From Gemmatimonadota bacterium (GTDB taxonomy: Bacteria; Gemmatimonadota; Gemmatimonadetes; Longimicrobiales; Gaopeijiaceae), in the NCBI GenBank assembly GCA_022826025.1, contig JAJDVR010000219.1, positions 1-63,018 on the forward strand: 63,018 bases of DNA, written 5' to 3'. Both the position numbers and the translations under genes were made by a program. Positions 43,392 to 52,579 of the stretch are shown here, piece by piece. Every line of letters begins with the position of its first letter. The stretch's first letter is position 1. The notes under the pieces were generated by a model. It was not told where the DNA came from and ran no database searches. It saw only the letters and a program-made list of their open reading frames with translations.

Positions 43392-44612
43392 TCAGGTCGA
43401 AAGCACCGCCTCCACCTGAGCCAGAGCCTCTTCGAGTTCCTCACGCCCGATCACCAGGGGGGGCGCGAAGCGAATGACCTGCTGGTGCGTCTCCTTGGCC
43501 AGGATGCCCCTGTGCCAAAGGGCTTCGCAGAAGGGTCGGGCCGGACCGGACGACTTTCTGATGACCAGGCCGATCATCAACCCGCGGCCCCGTACTTCTT
43601 CGACGTGCGGTGAGTCGATGGCGCGCAGCCTCTGCATGAACCACTCGCCCAGCCGCGCCGAACGCTCGACCAGCCCTTCCGCGACGATGACCTCCAGCGA
43701 TGCGCGCGCGACCGCGACCGCCAGCGGATTGCCCCCGAAGGTGGAGCCGTGGTCGCCGGGCCGGAACACGTCCATGAACTCCGAGTCGGCGATCGCTGCG
43801 GAGACCGGGTAGACGCCGCCCCCGAGGGCCTTCCCCAGAATGAGCACATCCGGGCGCACATCCTCCCAGTCGCAGCACAGGAGTCGGCCGGTGCGGCCCA
43901 GCCCGGTCTGGATCTCGTCGGCGACCAATGCCACCTGGTGCCGCGAGCACAGGTCGCGAGCGGCGCGCAGGTAGCCGTCCGGCGGCACGATGACCCCTCC
44001 CTCGCCCTGGATGGGCTCCACCATGAAGCCCGCGGTCCGCTCGTTGATGGCGTCGCGCAGGGCGTCGATGTCCCCGTAGGGGATCCTGCGGAAGCCGGGC
44101 GTGAACGGGCCGAAGCCTCTCCGGTACTCGAACTCCGAGGAAAAGCCCACGATGGTGGTTGTTCTGCCGTGGAAGTTGTTGTCGCAGACGATGATCTCCG
44201 CCTGGTCGTCCGGGATGCCCTTGACCTGGTAGCCCCACTTGCGGACCATCTTGATCGCGGTCTCCACGCCCTCCGCGCCGGTGTTCATGAGCAGGACTCG
44301 CTCGAAGCCGGTGAGCTCGCACAGCTCGCGCTGGAACGGGCCCATCTGGTCGTTGTGGAACGCACGGGAGGTGAGGGTCAGGCGCCGCATCTGATCCCGC
44401 GCGGCGCCGATGATGCGCGGGTGCAGGTGCCCCTGATTGAGCGCGGAGTATGCGCTCAGCATGTCGAGATAGCGTCGCCCCTCCACGTCCCAGACCCAGA
44501 CGCCCTCGCCCCGTTCGAGCACGACCGGGAGCGGATGATAGTGGTGGGCGCCGAATCGGTCGGCTTCATCGAGGTAGGATGACGTGATCGCCAGCGTTGC
44601 CGTGTCTTGCAT
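43392..44612 (-). CDS. rocD: Ornithine-oxo-acid aminotransferase
   Basis: This PLP enzyme moves the delta-amino group of ornithine to 2-oxoglutarate, giving glutamate semialdehyde on the path to proline or glutamate. The 406-residue product has HYHPLPVVLERGEGVWVWDV, MNTGAEGVETAIKMVRKWGY, NNFHGRTTTIVGFSS, MVEPIQGEGGV, ADEIQTGLGRTG and the PLP lysine in LILGKALGGGVYPVSA. These agree better with RocD than with acetylornithine or GABA transaminases, though substrate is inferred. The nitrilase gene lies 39 bases upstream on the same strand and is probably co-transcribed. Confidence 0.9.
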   Translation of the reverse strand: MQDTATLAITSSYLDEADRFGAHHYHPLPVVLERGEGVWVWDVEGRRYLDMLSAYSALNQGHLHPRIIGAARDQMRRLTLTSRAFHNDQMGPFQRELCELTGFERVLLMNTGAEGVETAIKMVRKWGYQVKGIPDDQAEIIVCDNNFHGRTTTIVGFSSEFEYRRGFGPFTPGFRRIPYGDIDALRDAINERTAGFMVEPIQGEGGVIVPPDGYLRAARDLCSRHQVALVADEIQTGLGRTGRLLCCDWEDVRPDVLILGKALGGGVYPVSAAIADSEFMDVFRPGDHGSTFGGNPLAVAVARASLEVIVAEGLVERSARLGEWFMQRLRAIDSPHVEEVRGRGLMIGLVIRKSSGPARPFCEALWHRGILAKETHQQVIRFAPPLVIGREELEEALAQVEAVLST

Positions 44613-44651
44613 GTTGTCGGCCTCCCGACGCGGATCCCGCGGGGGATCGCG

Positions 44652-45623
44652 TCAGCTTGTCGATGCGGAGCTGCCGCGAAAGGTCACAGGTGGAAACGGG
44701 GTCTCGTTGACACTGAGCTGAAAGACGTCGGGGCGGGCATAGTGGCCCACCACGTCGAAGTCGAACTTCCCGCGCGTAACCGCATCGGGATCCAGGCGGG
44801 CGAAGAGAATCCCCTCCCGGTCCCAGAGGGGTCCCGCCAGGCACGCTCCGGACGGAGAATAGATCGCGCTCCCGCCGGCGCACAGGCGTTCCGGCCAGCC
44901 TTCGAGCTCGCCGGCGATTTCGAGGTCGGCCGGGTACTGGGCGCGGGTGGCGTACTGATTGCAGCCGAGGACGAAGCACCTTCCCTCTAGGGCGATGTGC
45001 CGGAGCGTCGCCTGCCAGCGCTCGCGCCCGTCGGCGGTGGGGGCGAGGTAGATCTCCACGCCCTTTGCGTACATCGCAGTGCGAGCCAGCGGCATGTAGT
45101 TCTCCCAGCAGATGAGGCCGCCGACGCGGCCGAGGGGCGTGTCCACGACTGTGAGCGTGCTGCCGTCGCCCTCACCCCAGATGAAGCGTTCGGCCGCTGT
45201 GGGCTTGAGTTTTCGATGCTTGCCCAGGAGCGCGCCGTCGGGACCGAAGTAGAGAAGCGTGCAGAAGAGGGTGCCTCCGCTGTAGTCGGCATCCCGCTCC
45301 ACGACCCCGACGGCCAGATAGACCCCGTGGGCCGCGGCAGCTTCGCCGATGCGATCGGTGGCCGGCCCCGGGACTTCGACGGCCCCCTTCAGGTATCGGT
45401 CCCATGTCCTGCGGCCTGCCGGCGAGCGGCCGCCCACCGATGTGCCGAACGCCAGACCCCAGGGATACCCGCCGACATAGGCTTCCGGGAAGAGAACCAG
45501 CCGGGCTCCCTCCGCGGCGGCCTCGGCGGTGAGCGCGTGCACCTTCCCGATCGCCGCCTCCAGATCGAAGGGGACCCCGGCCCCCTGCACCACCGCAACC
45601 CCGATGTCCTCGTTGTTGTTCAT
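44652..45623 (-). CDS. Nitrilase (C-N hydrolase family)
   Basis: Nitrilases turn organic nitriles into carboxylic acid and ammonia using a Glu-Lys-Cys triad. The 323-residue protein shows Glu47 in LFPEAYVGGYPWG, Lys138 in LGKHRKLKPTAAER and Cys172 in GLICWENYMPLARTAMYAKG. CWENYMPLAR is typical of true nitrilases and not of amidases or carbamoylases. The length fits too. The natural substrate cannot be told. It is cytosolic, with no signal peptide. It sits just before rocD, which may mean a shared pathway of nitrogen salvage, but this is only suggested by position. Confidence 0.9.
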   Translation of the reverse strand: MNNNEDIGVAVVQGAGVPFDLEAAIGKVHALTAEAAAEGARLVLFPEAYVGGYPWGLAFGTSVGGRSPAGRRTWDRYLKGAVEVPGPATDRIGEAAAAHGVYLAVGVVERDADYSGGTLFCTLLYFGPDGALLGKHRKLKPTAAERFIWGEGDGSTLTVVDTPLGRVGGLICWENYMPLARTAMYAKGVEIYLAPTADGRERWQATLRHIALEGRCFVLGCNQYATRAQYPADLEIAGELEGWPERLCAGGSAIYSPSGACLAGPLWDREGILFARLDPDAVTRGKFDFDVVGHYARPDVFQLSVNETPFPPVTFRGSSASTS

Positions 45624-45765
45624 CCAGGTCCTGGTCCAATGCTTCGGTTCGGGGAACTGCCGGAGACGTCTTCCGCACGATTACGTTTCGTGCCGGTGGA
45701 CTCCGTTTCCTGCCTGGAATAATGCATCAAGCGTATGCTTCGCGCGACAGGGCCCCGATGTCGCG

Positions 45766-46698
45766 TCAGCCTCCTCGATACGCGACCTCCGCAACCACCT
45801 CGCCCACGACCTCCAGCGTTGCCGGGCTCACGTTGGCCAGGACGTCGTTCGGGGTGTGCCAGAGTGAGTTTCCGGGCCCGTATTCGAAATCGATGATGTC
45901 CACGGTGGGGATTCCGGCCTCGTTCAGGGGCACATGGTCGTCCTGGATGGGAGGACCCACCGTCATCGGGAAGAGGCGGCCGTATCCCAGGTCGCGCGCG
46001 ATCCCCCAGACGCGCTGCACCACGCGGGGCGCGTAGCGGGAGGAGAACCCTTCCACGGGGAAGCCGGGATCGCGGTCCCCGACCATGTCCAGGAGCACCG
46101 CATAGCGCGGCCGGCCGCCCAGGGGTTGCCCGGCATAGCGCTCGGAGCCGATGAACATGTCGGCCGTGGTGGGGCCGTAGTCCTCGCCGTCCACCATGAG
46201 CAGGTCGACGCCCACCGGTGGCGGCTGAAGCGAGAAGAGTTCGCCCAGCGCCATGAGCACGGCCACGCCGGAGGCGCCGTCGTTGGCCCCCGGGACGGGC
46301 GTGTCGCGCTCCTCGGGATTGGTGCTCTGGTCGGAGATGGGCCGGGTGTCCCAGTGCGCCAGAAAAAGCAGCCGGTCGGGATCGCCGGCGTTGAAACGCG
46401 CCAGCACGTTGGCCAGCGGCAGGGTGTCGCCGGTGGTGGTGGTGTAACGGAAGCGGTCGACGATCACGGTATCGGCGTGCGCCGCCAGCTGCTCGACCAT
46501 CCACTCCAGCTGTGCCGCGTGGCCGGGCGAGCCGGGCACCCGGGGTCCGAACGCGAGCTGCGCCTCGATCAGCTCGAAGGCACGCGCGCCCGGGAAGGCC
46601 GGGCGTTCGACTCGTTGCGCAGGCTCGCTCCCCGGCTCCCCTCCGCACGCCAGCGTTGCCGCCAGCAGAAGCGCAGAGTACCCGGGGAGGCGCGTCAT
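45766..46698 (-). CDS. M28-family zinc peptidase / glutaminyl-cyclase-like lipoprotein
   Basis: A 310-residue exported protein. The lipobox LAATLACGG puts the lipidated cysteine near residue 18. The catalytic domain has FLAHWDTRP, GANDGASGVAVLMALGELF, VDGEDYG, LLDMVGD and IDFEYGPGN then HTPND, the two-zinc M28 set. The pattern GANDGASGVAVL with DGEDYG is close to bacterial glutaminyl-peptide cyclotransferases, so either an aminopeptidase or a cyclase is possible. It is anchored in the envelope facing the periplasm. It follows nrdJ after 29 bases on the same strand. Confidence 0.88.
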   Translation of the reverse strand: MTRLPGYSALLLAATLACGGEPGSEPAQRVERPAFPGARAFELIEAQLAFGPRVPGSPGHAAQLEWMVEQLAAHADTVIVDRFRYTTTTGDTLPLANVLARFNAGDPDRLLFLAHWDTRPISDQSTNPEERDTPVPGANDGASGVAVLMALGELFSLQPPPVGVDLLMVDGEDYGPTTADMFIGSERYAGQPLGGRPRYAVLLDMVGDRDPGFPVEGFSSRYAPRVVQRVWGIARDLGYGRLFPMTVGPPIQDDHVPLNEAGIPTVDIIDFEYGPGNSLWHTPNDVLANVSPATLEVVGEVVAEVAYRGG

Positions 46699-46727
46699 GC
46701 CCGCTTCTCGGCCAGCGGCTCAGCGGC

Positions 46728-49247
46728 TCAACTGCACTCGCTGAAGCCGCACACGTGGCACTTCACGCACCCCTCCTCGAAGGAGAGCTGACCGGTGCCG
46801 CATTCCGGACAGCTGCCCAGGTAGCCCGACCTGGAGGAGCCGCTTCCCGATGCCGCACGGCTCGGGGCGGGCGAACCCGCAGCCGAGGTCACGGGAGCGG
46901 CGAGGATGAGTTCCTCCTGGATGCCATCCTTTTCCTGGAGGTAGTATTCGATCGCCTGGCCGATGGCGTCGGGGGCGGAAAGGACTTTGCGCAGCCCGAA
47001 CCCGACCGCGCGATCGCAGGAGATGCCGCGAAGCTGGTCGCGCACCGCGGTGATGGGGATTCCCGACCGCAGCGAGAGGGAGATGAGCCGCCCGATCGCC
47101 TCTGCGTCGGCCATGGCGGCGCCGCCGGCCTTGCCCAGGGTACAGAAGACCTCGAAGGGTCGTCCGGTCTCGTCTTCGTTGATGGTGACGTAGAGGTCGC
47201 CGAGCGGACAGTCCATCTTCACGGTGCGTCCCTTCAGCAGCGCCGGGCGCTTGCGCTTGTGGCGGCCGGCGCCGGCCAGGCGGTCGCGCTCCCGGTCGCG
47301 CTGCTGGTATTTTTCGATCTCGCCACGCAGCCGGTGACATTCCTCGCGGGCATCCGCGAGCTCCTGCTCGATCTCGCCGGTCGATTCCGGCTTCTTCTCG
47401 GTCTTGCCGGTCGAGAGCACCTGCATGGGCCGGGACCCGTCGCGGTACACGGTCACGCCCTTGCACCCCAGCGAGAAGGCCAGCTCGTAGATCTCGCGGA
47501 CATCCTCCGGCGTCGCCTCATGGGGAAAGTTCGTGGTCTTGGAAATGGCGGCGTCGGTGTACTTCTGGAAGGCCGCCTGCATGCGCACGTGCCATTCCGG
47601 GGTGATGTCGTGCGCGGTCACGAACACCCGCTGCACGTCCTCGGGCACCTCCTCGTGGTGGATGTGGCCGCTCTCCGCCACCCGCTCCATGAGTTCCTCC
47701 GAGTACCAGCCGCCCTCCCTTGCGATGCGTACGAAGTCCTCGTTGACGTCCGGCATCAGCACGCCGGCCTGGTTGCGCATGAACGCCACCGCGAACAGGG
47801 GTTCGATGCCGCCCGAGCAGCCGGCGAAGATTGAAATGGTGCCCGTCGGGGCGACCGTGTCGAGGTTGCAGTTGCGCAGCGGACGCATCGGGCGAATGCG
47901 GCTTCCATCGGGGCGGCGGGCGCAGCTCTCCTCCGGACCCCAGATGGACTCCGCCCAGGCGGGGAACACGCCCCGGCTCCCGGCCAGCTTCGCGGACGCG
48001 ACCTTGGCTTCCTCGTCGATGAACCGCATGACGGTTTCGGCGAGTTCCACGGCAGCGTAGGAATTGTACGGGATTCCCAGCCGCACCAGCATGTCCGCCC
48101 AGCCCATCACACCCAGCCCTATGCGCCGGATGTTCTCGGCCAGCTCGGTGATCTGGGGCAGCGGATAGCGGTTGGCGTCGATCACGTTGTCCAGGAAGTG
48201 CACGGACAGGTGGACGACCCGGCGGAGCCCGTCCCAGTCGATTGCATCCCGCGGATCTGCGCCCCACGAGAACCCTTCGCGCGCGAACGGGCCGAGGTTG
48301 AGGCTCCCCAGATTGCACACGTCGTACGGCAGGAGCGGCTGCTCTCCGCACGGATTGGTGGCCTCGTACTCGCCCAGCTTCGGCACCGGGTTGAATTCGT
48401 TGGCCCGGTCGATGAAGAAGACGCCCGGCTCGCCGGTCTTCCACGCGCCCTGCACGATCATGTCGAAGATCTCGGTCGAGTTCTCGCGACCCGTGACATC
48501 GCCGGTGCGGGGGCTGACGAGGTCGTAGTCCTCGCCATTCGCCACCGCCTGCATGAAGGCGTCGGTGATGGCGACCGAGATGTTGAAGTTGGTGATCTGG
48601 GAGGTGTCGTCCTTGCAGGTGATGAAGGCGCGGATGTCGGGATGGTCGACCCGCAGGATGCCCATGTTTGCGCCGCGCCGCGTGCCGCCCTGCTTCACGA
48701 CCTCGGTGGAGGAGTCGTAGAGACGCATGAAGGACACCGGGCCCGACGCGACCCCCATGGTGGAGCGCACCGTGTCTCCCTCGGTGCGCAGGCGGGAGAA
48801 GGAGAACCCCGTGCCCCCTCCGGACTGGTGGACCAGCGCCATGCTCTTGAGCGTGTCGTAGATGCCGCACTCACCGTTGGAGAGGGCATCGTCGACGGGA
48901 AGCACGAAGCACGCGGAGAGCTGTCCGAGCGGCCGTCCCGCGTTCATCAGCGTGGGGGAGTTGGGCTCGAACGTGCCCGTCGCCATGAGGTCGTAGAACT
49001 GGCGCGCGACCTCGTCGATCGCCGCATCGGTCGCGCCATGGCGGCGGTCCTCCTCGGCGATCACGCGCGCGACCCGCCAGAACATGGTCTCGGGCTCCTC
49101 GACGGGCTCGCCTTTCTCGTTCTTCTTGAGATAGCGGAGCCCGAGAACGATACGCGCGTTCTCCGTAAGCGTCGCGCGCGGGAGGTCGGCGGGCGGGACG
49201 TCGTGCGCGGGCAGAGCGTCCGGAGATGCGGGTCGTTGGGCGGCCAT
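46728..49247 (-). CDS. nrdJ: Class II (B12-dependent) ribonucleoside-diphosphate reductase
   Basis: NrdJ makes deoxyribonucleotides using adenosylcobalamin, with or without oxygen. The 839-residue product has GTFEPNSPTLMNAGRPLGQL with the LSACFVLPVDD cysteine, VVKQGGTRRGANMGIL, the active-site loop EATNPCGEQPLLPYDVCNLG and VAPTGTISIFAGCSGGIEPL, and a C-terminal cysteine-rich tail (CPECGTG then CHVCGFSEC) that reloads the disulfide. The ATG at 49247 is preferred because GGAAG lies five bases before it. An ATG at 49259 has no such site. Two NrdR-like boxes lie about 125 bases upstream. Confidence 0.95.
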   Translation of the reverse strand: MAAQRPASPDALPAHDVPPADLPRATLTENARIVLGLRYLKKNEKGEPVEEPETMFWRVARVIAEEDRRHGATDAAIDEVARQFYDLMATGTFEPNSPTLMNAGRPLGQLSACFVLPVDDALSNGECGIYDTLKSMALVHQSGGGTGFSFSRLRTEGDTVRSTMGVASGPVSFMRLYDSSTEVVKQGGTRRGANMGILRVDHPDIRAFITCKDDTSQITNFNISVAITDAFMQAVANGEDYDLVSPRTGDVTGRENSTEIFDMIVQGAWKTGEPGVFFIDRANEFNPVPKLGEYEATNPCGEQPLLPYDVCNLGSLNLGPFAREGFSWGADPRDAIDWDGLRRVVHLSVHFLDNVIDANRYPLPQITELAENIRRIGLGVMGWADMLVRLGIPYNSYAAVELAETVMRFIDEEAKVASAKLAGSRGVFPAWAESIWGPEESCARRPDGSRIRPMRPLRNCNLDTVAPTGTISIFAGCSGGIEPLFAVAFMRNQAGVLMPDVNEDFVRIAREGGWYSEELMERVAESGHIHHEEVPEDVQRVFVTAHDITPEWHVRMQAAFQKYTDAAISKTTNFPHEATPEDVREIYELAFSLGCKGVTVYRDGSRPMQVLSTGKTEKKPESTGEIEQELADAREECHRLRGEIEKYQQRDRERDRLAGAGRHKRKRPALLKGRTVKMDCPLGDLYVTINEDETGRPFEVFCTLGKAGGAAMADAEAIGRLISLSLRSGIPITAVRDQLRGISCDRAVGFGLRKVLSAPDAIGQAIEYYLQEKDGIQEELILAAPVTSAAGSPAPSRAASGSGSSRSGYLGSCPECGTGQLSFEEGCVKCHVCGFSECS

Positions 49248-49372
49248 GCTGTCTTCCATTGCCGGAGAGATGTGGGAAAACGAGTGGAAACAGCCCCCAC
49301 CTTTGTGCAAAACAAACGGAAAGCACGCTGACCAAGGTGTGGGCTTGTGGAGACTGCTCGACACCCCGCAGA

Positions 49373-49420
49373 CCACCGTATCTAGTGGCGTTGCTGTCTC
49401 CGGGGTGCCGTATGTCGGGT
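49373..49420 (-). promoter_or_regulatory. Candidate NrdR double operator upstream of nrdJ
   Basis: Box 1 (49373-49388) reads on the minus strand CCACTAGATACGGTGG, nearly palindromic and similar in size and shape to known 16-base NrdR boxes. Box 2 (49405-49420) starts 32 bases away, about three helical turns, and shares the core ATACGG at exactly the same offset, but is a poorer palindrome. NrdR is the usual repressor of ribonucleotide reductase genes and binds such paired boxes. No cobalamin riboswitch is apparent in this gap. Confidence 0.4.
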
Positions 49421-49445
49421 ATGTTCCATCAGCATAGGTATCCCG

Positions 49446-49480
49446 CTTGCGCCGCGCAAGTAGAGGTCGGTTGGCCTCTA
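49446..49480. terminator. Two adjacent hairpins at the end of the outer-membrane peptidase gene
   Basis: CTTGCG-CCG-CGCAAG (49446-49460) and TAGAGG-N8-CCTCTA (49461-49480) lie directly side by side. The second overlaps the stop codon of the 1031-residue gene that ends at 49478. Neither has a T-run, so any terminator role would be weak or Rho-assisted. They could also separate this gene from nrdJ expression. Confidence 0.35.
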
Positions 49481-52400
49481 GAATGCCGATCCAAGGCGAA
49501 GATAGAGCCGTCCCCCGCGCAGGCGGAGCCCTGCCCCGGGCGGATCGTCTTCAGCCCTGAGAGGAAAGGCCACTCCGGCGCGAACGTCGGTGGAGAGCGT
49601 CCAGAGGGGCAGCGCGTTCACCGTGACCTCCAGGCCGAAGGAGGCGAGGGCGGCGCGCTTCGGGCTCGCCGCGGGATCGCGCTCGCCCTCCGGGCCCCAT
49701 GCGTTGCCTGCGTCCGCAAACAGGCTTGCGCCGGCGCGGTCGAAGTACAGCGGCCAGGCCCCGATGCCCCGGCGAATGATGGAGAGCGGAAGACGGTACT
49801 CGGCCGACGCCGACCAGGCGAAGCGTCCGCGGCGGGACGCGCGGGAATAGCCTCGCACGGGAAAGAGGAGCGGCGAGCCACCGAAGAGTCCGAAGCCGGT
49901 GATCCGCTCGCGGGTGCCCGCGGCGTCGCCCACTTCGAAGTGAAAGCCGTCGGCGCCCGGCCCGCGCGCGATCCCTCCGCTCGCCCGCAGCGCGAACACC
50001 TGCTGCGCGAATCCGAGGTTGCCGAGCGTCCGGTAGAGCGACAGGCGGCCGGTGACGTCCTCGAACCCCCTGTCGGCCGAGCGGTTGCCGGCGAGTTCCT
50101 CCGGGAGATCGAGCACGCGCGAGACCCTACCCCGAACGGCTCCCGAGACGCCGTCTGCAAGGGTCATGGACATGGCGTGCGAGCGGGCGGTGTTGAACCC
50201 CAGCGTTGCGGATACCTCCCCGACGCGCCGGGTGGGACGGCTGAGCCGGAAGACGGTGGAGGGTTCGAGCGTCGCGTCCAGGAGTTCGGAGGACACCCAG
50301 TTGTGGCTGGCCTCCAGGGTGAGCCCGATGCGGTTGCGGAAGCGGGCCCGCTGAAGGTCCAGGCTCACTTGCACGCGCCGTTCCCGGTCGACCACGTAGA
50401 GGGTGTCCACGTCTCCGCTTTCGCGCTCTCCCAGGGTGAGGCCCGCGGGATCGTAGAGCTGGCTCGCCGAGACGATCACCACGGGGTTGCCCAGCCCCGC
50501 GACGGTGTATGCGAAGCGGCCTTCCCCGCGACGCCTCTCCGGGATCAGGCGGCCCCAGGCCCAGAACCGGTGCCGGTCGACCAGGTCCCGGCCGGAAGTC
50601 GAGAGACCGAAGCCCTGGCCGATGACGTCCCGCCCGCGGATCCCGCGCGGTACGGAGTAGAGCGGCTGCCAGTAGGTAGGAAGGAGTGACCGGAAGGCCC
50701 GGTACGGCCTGCTTTCGACCTCGATCGCGGCCTGGAAGCGGTCGGGGGAACGATCCGCGCCCAGGAGGAAGCGGGGGTCGTCCGCGAACGGTTCGAACCA
50801 ATCGCCCGGAGCAAAGGGGACGCGCTCGATGTCCCAGCCGTCGTGGTGGTACGCGGAGTAGTAGATCCACTCGTCCGCCGGATCGATGGCCGGATAGGCG
50901 GCGCCGGTGACCATGTTGGTGACCTGGCGCACGGGCCCCGGGCGCCCGTCCCCGTCGATGGAAGCGGCGAACAGGTTGGGGATGCCGGTGCGGTCGGAGG
51001 ACCACAGCAGGGTGCGCCCGTCGGCGGACCACGCGGGACTGGCATCGACGGCGCGGTCGTCGGTCACCCGTGCGACCAGCCCGCCGCCGCCATCGAGGAT
51101 CACGACGTCGAAGCGGCCGCCGGAGCGCCACTGCGATACGGCGATGCGGGAACCGTCCGGCGACCAGCGCGGAAAGGCCCAGTGGACGGCGGGAACCGCC
51201 TCCGTCAAGGGCGTGATCTCCCCGGTGGCCAGCTCCACCAGCACCAGCCGGTTGGTGCCGCCTCCCTCCTGCACCGCTACGACCCGGTCTCCGCTCGGAT
51301 GCACGTCGGGGAAGGTCAACCGCCCGCCCCGCGTGAGCCGGGTGACGCGCCCGTCCCCGTCGGCCCGGTAGAGATCGGAATACAGGCGGTAGCGGTCGGC
51401 CAGCTCGAACTGGGCGAAGATCATCCCGCCGTCGGACGTCCACGAGAAGCTGGACAGCCCGTTGGTGCGGGTGAACCGGCGCTCCGCGCCACCATCCAGG
51501 TCGAGCAGGCGCAGATGCGCATCCGAGCGCCCGTCCGAGAGCGCGAAGGCGAGGCGCCTGCCGTCTGGAGAGACCTGCGGGTAGAGGGCCTGACGAGCCC
51601 CGCGGGTGAGCGCTTCACCGGCGGTGAGCGGCTGCATGCCGACGAGCGAGTCTGCGAGGGCGCGGTACCTGGAGAGGAGGGACGCGCGCCAGTCCTCCCA
51701 CGCCTGGGAGAAGGAGATGCCGAAGGCCGAGCGCGCCGCGGCGTCGATCCGATACGGCACCAGTTGGCCCGCCATCTCCTCGACGAGATGCCGCATGCCC
51801 AGGGTGTCCGTGCGTTCCATCAGATAGTCGAAGAACTCGGAGCCGTAGACGTAGGGGCGAAGCCCGGCCGGCCATACCGGACTCCTGCCCGACACCACGG
51901 ACAGCGGCTCGATACCGTTCTCCAGCGCCCCGGTGCGCAGCACCATGTCCTGCCATGTGCCGTGTACGCGGCCCGCGCCGGTCAGCGTCGACTCGTAGTA
52001 GGTGGCAATTCCCTCGGTCAGCCAGGTGGGCGTGGCGCGTCCGGGGAAGAAGGGCCAGGTGGCGGGGTAGCGGCCCAGCAGGGAGCGCAGGATGGCGCCC
52101 AGTCCCCCCGCGGGATCCAGGTGGAAGATGTGCACCAGCTCGTGCGTGACCACGAGCTCCATCCACTCGTCGAAGTAGTTGAGTGAACCTGCGTCCGCGG
52201 GCGGGCGGGCAAAAACGGTGATGCGGTTGCCCGGAACCACGTTGGCGAACCCGTTGGAGTAGTCCGCGTGGTCGGTGAGCACGATGTCGATGGAGCCGGG
52301 CGGAGGCGCGCTGAACGATGAAGCCAGTTGCCCGTAGGCCCGCTCCGCCCGGTCGGCGAGGCGGGTCGCCAGCGGATAGAGGGCTTCTGGAAAGGTGATC

Positions 52401-52573
52401 CGGAAATGCTCGGTGTCGAGCGTGCGCCAGTCCTCGTCGGGGGGAACCTGGCCGGAGGCGGGGACGGTGGCCGAGAGAGCGCCCGCGAGGAGCAGCAACA
52501 GGAGAAGCAGCCTTGTCAGGGGGCTGTCGCGGCCGTCACTGTTGTGCGGGCCAACGCATACGAGGGCTTTCAT
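49478..52573 (-). CDS. Exported gluzincin / beta-propeller / outer-membrane barrel protein
   Basis: A 1031-residue three-part protein. A signal peptide (LTRLLLLLLLLAGALSATVP) leads to a gluzincin-like domain with the zinc motif VVTHELVHIFHL (HELVH near residue 140) and WLTEGIATYYES, whose glutamate is the likely third ligand. The middle has PD40/TolB-type propeller blades (YPQVSPDGRRLAFALSDGRS; PRWSPDGSRIAVSQ; PAWSADGRTLLWSSDRTGIP). The last third has alternating strands and ends RLRGGRLYLRLGSAF, with a C-terminal Phe as in outer-membrane barrels. Its job is not known. A surface protease is inferred. The start at 52573 has no clear ribosome-binding site. Confidence 0.85.
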   Translation of the reverse strand: MKALVCVGPHNSDGRDSPLTRLLLLLLLLAGALSATVPASGQVPPDEDWRTLDTEHFRITFPEALYPLATRLADRAERAYGQLASSFSAPPPGSIDIVLTDHADYSNGFANVVPGNRITVFARPPADAGSLNYFDEWMELVVTHELVHIFHLDPAGGLGAILRSLLGRYPATWPFFPGRATPTWLTEGIATYYESTLTGAGRVHGTWQDMVLRTGALENGIEPLSVVSGRSPVWPAGLRPYVYGSEFFDYLMERTDTLGMRHLVEEMAGQLVPYRIDAAARSAFGISFSQAWEDWRASLLSRYRALADSLVGMQPLTAGEALTRGARQALYPQVSPDGRRLAFALSDGRSDAHLRLLDLDGGAERRFTRTNGLSSFSWTSDGGMIFAQFELADRYRLYSDLYRADGDGRVTRLTRGGRLTFPDVHPSGDRVVAVQEGGGTNRLVLVELATGEITPLTEAVPAVHWAFPRWSPDGSRIAVSQWRSGGRFDVVILDGGGGLVARVTDDRAVDASPAWSADGRTLLWSSDRTGIPNLFAASIDGDGRPGPVRQVTNMVTGAAYPAIDPADEWIYYSAYHHDGWDIERVPFAPGDWFEPFADDPRFLLGADRSPDRFQAAIEVESRPYRAFRSLLPTYWQPLYSVPRGIRGRDVIGQGFGLSTSGRDLVDRHRFWAWGRLIPERRRGEGRFAYTVAGLGNPVVIVSASQLYDPAGLTLGERESGDVDTLYVVDRERRVQVSLDLQRARFRNRIGLTLEASHNWVSSELLDATLEPSTVFRLSRPTRRVGEVSATLGFNTARSHAMSMTLADGVSGAVRGRVSRVLDLPEELAGNRSADRGFEDVTGRLSLYRTLGNLGFAQQVFALRASGGIARGPGADGFHFEVGDAAGTRERITGFGLFGGSPLLFPVRGYSRASRRGRFAWSASAEYRLPLSIIRRGIGAWPLYFDRAGASLFADAGNAWGPEGERDPAASPKRAALASFGLEVTVNALPLWTLSTDVRAGVAFPLRAEDDPPGAGLRLRGGRLYLRLGSAF

Positions 52574-52579
52574 CGAATC

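Noticed and set aside
49248-49372. Cobalamin riboswitch upstream of the B12-dependent reductase
   Set aside because: No B12-box-like sequence or the required long conserved structure could be seen in the gap.
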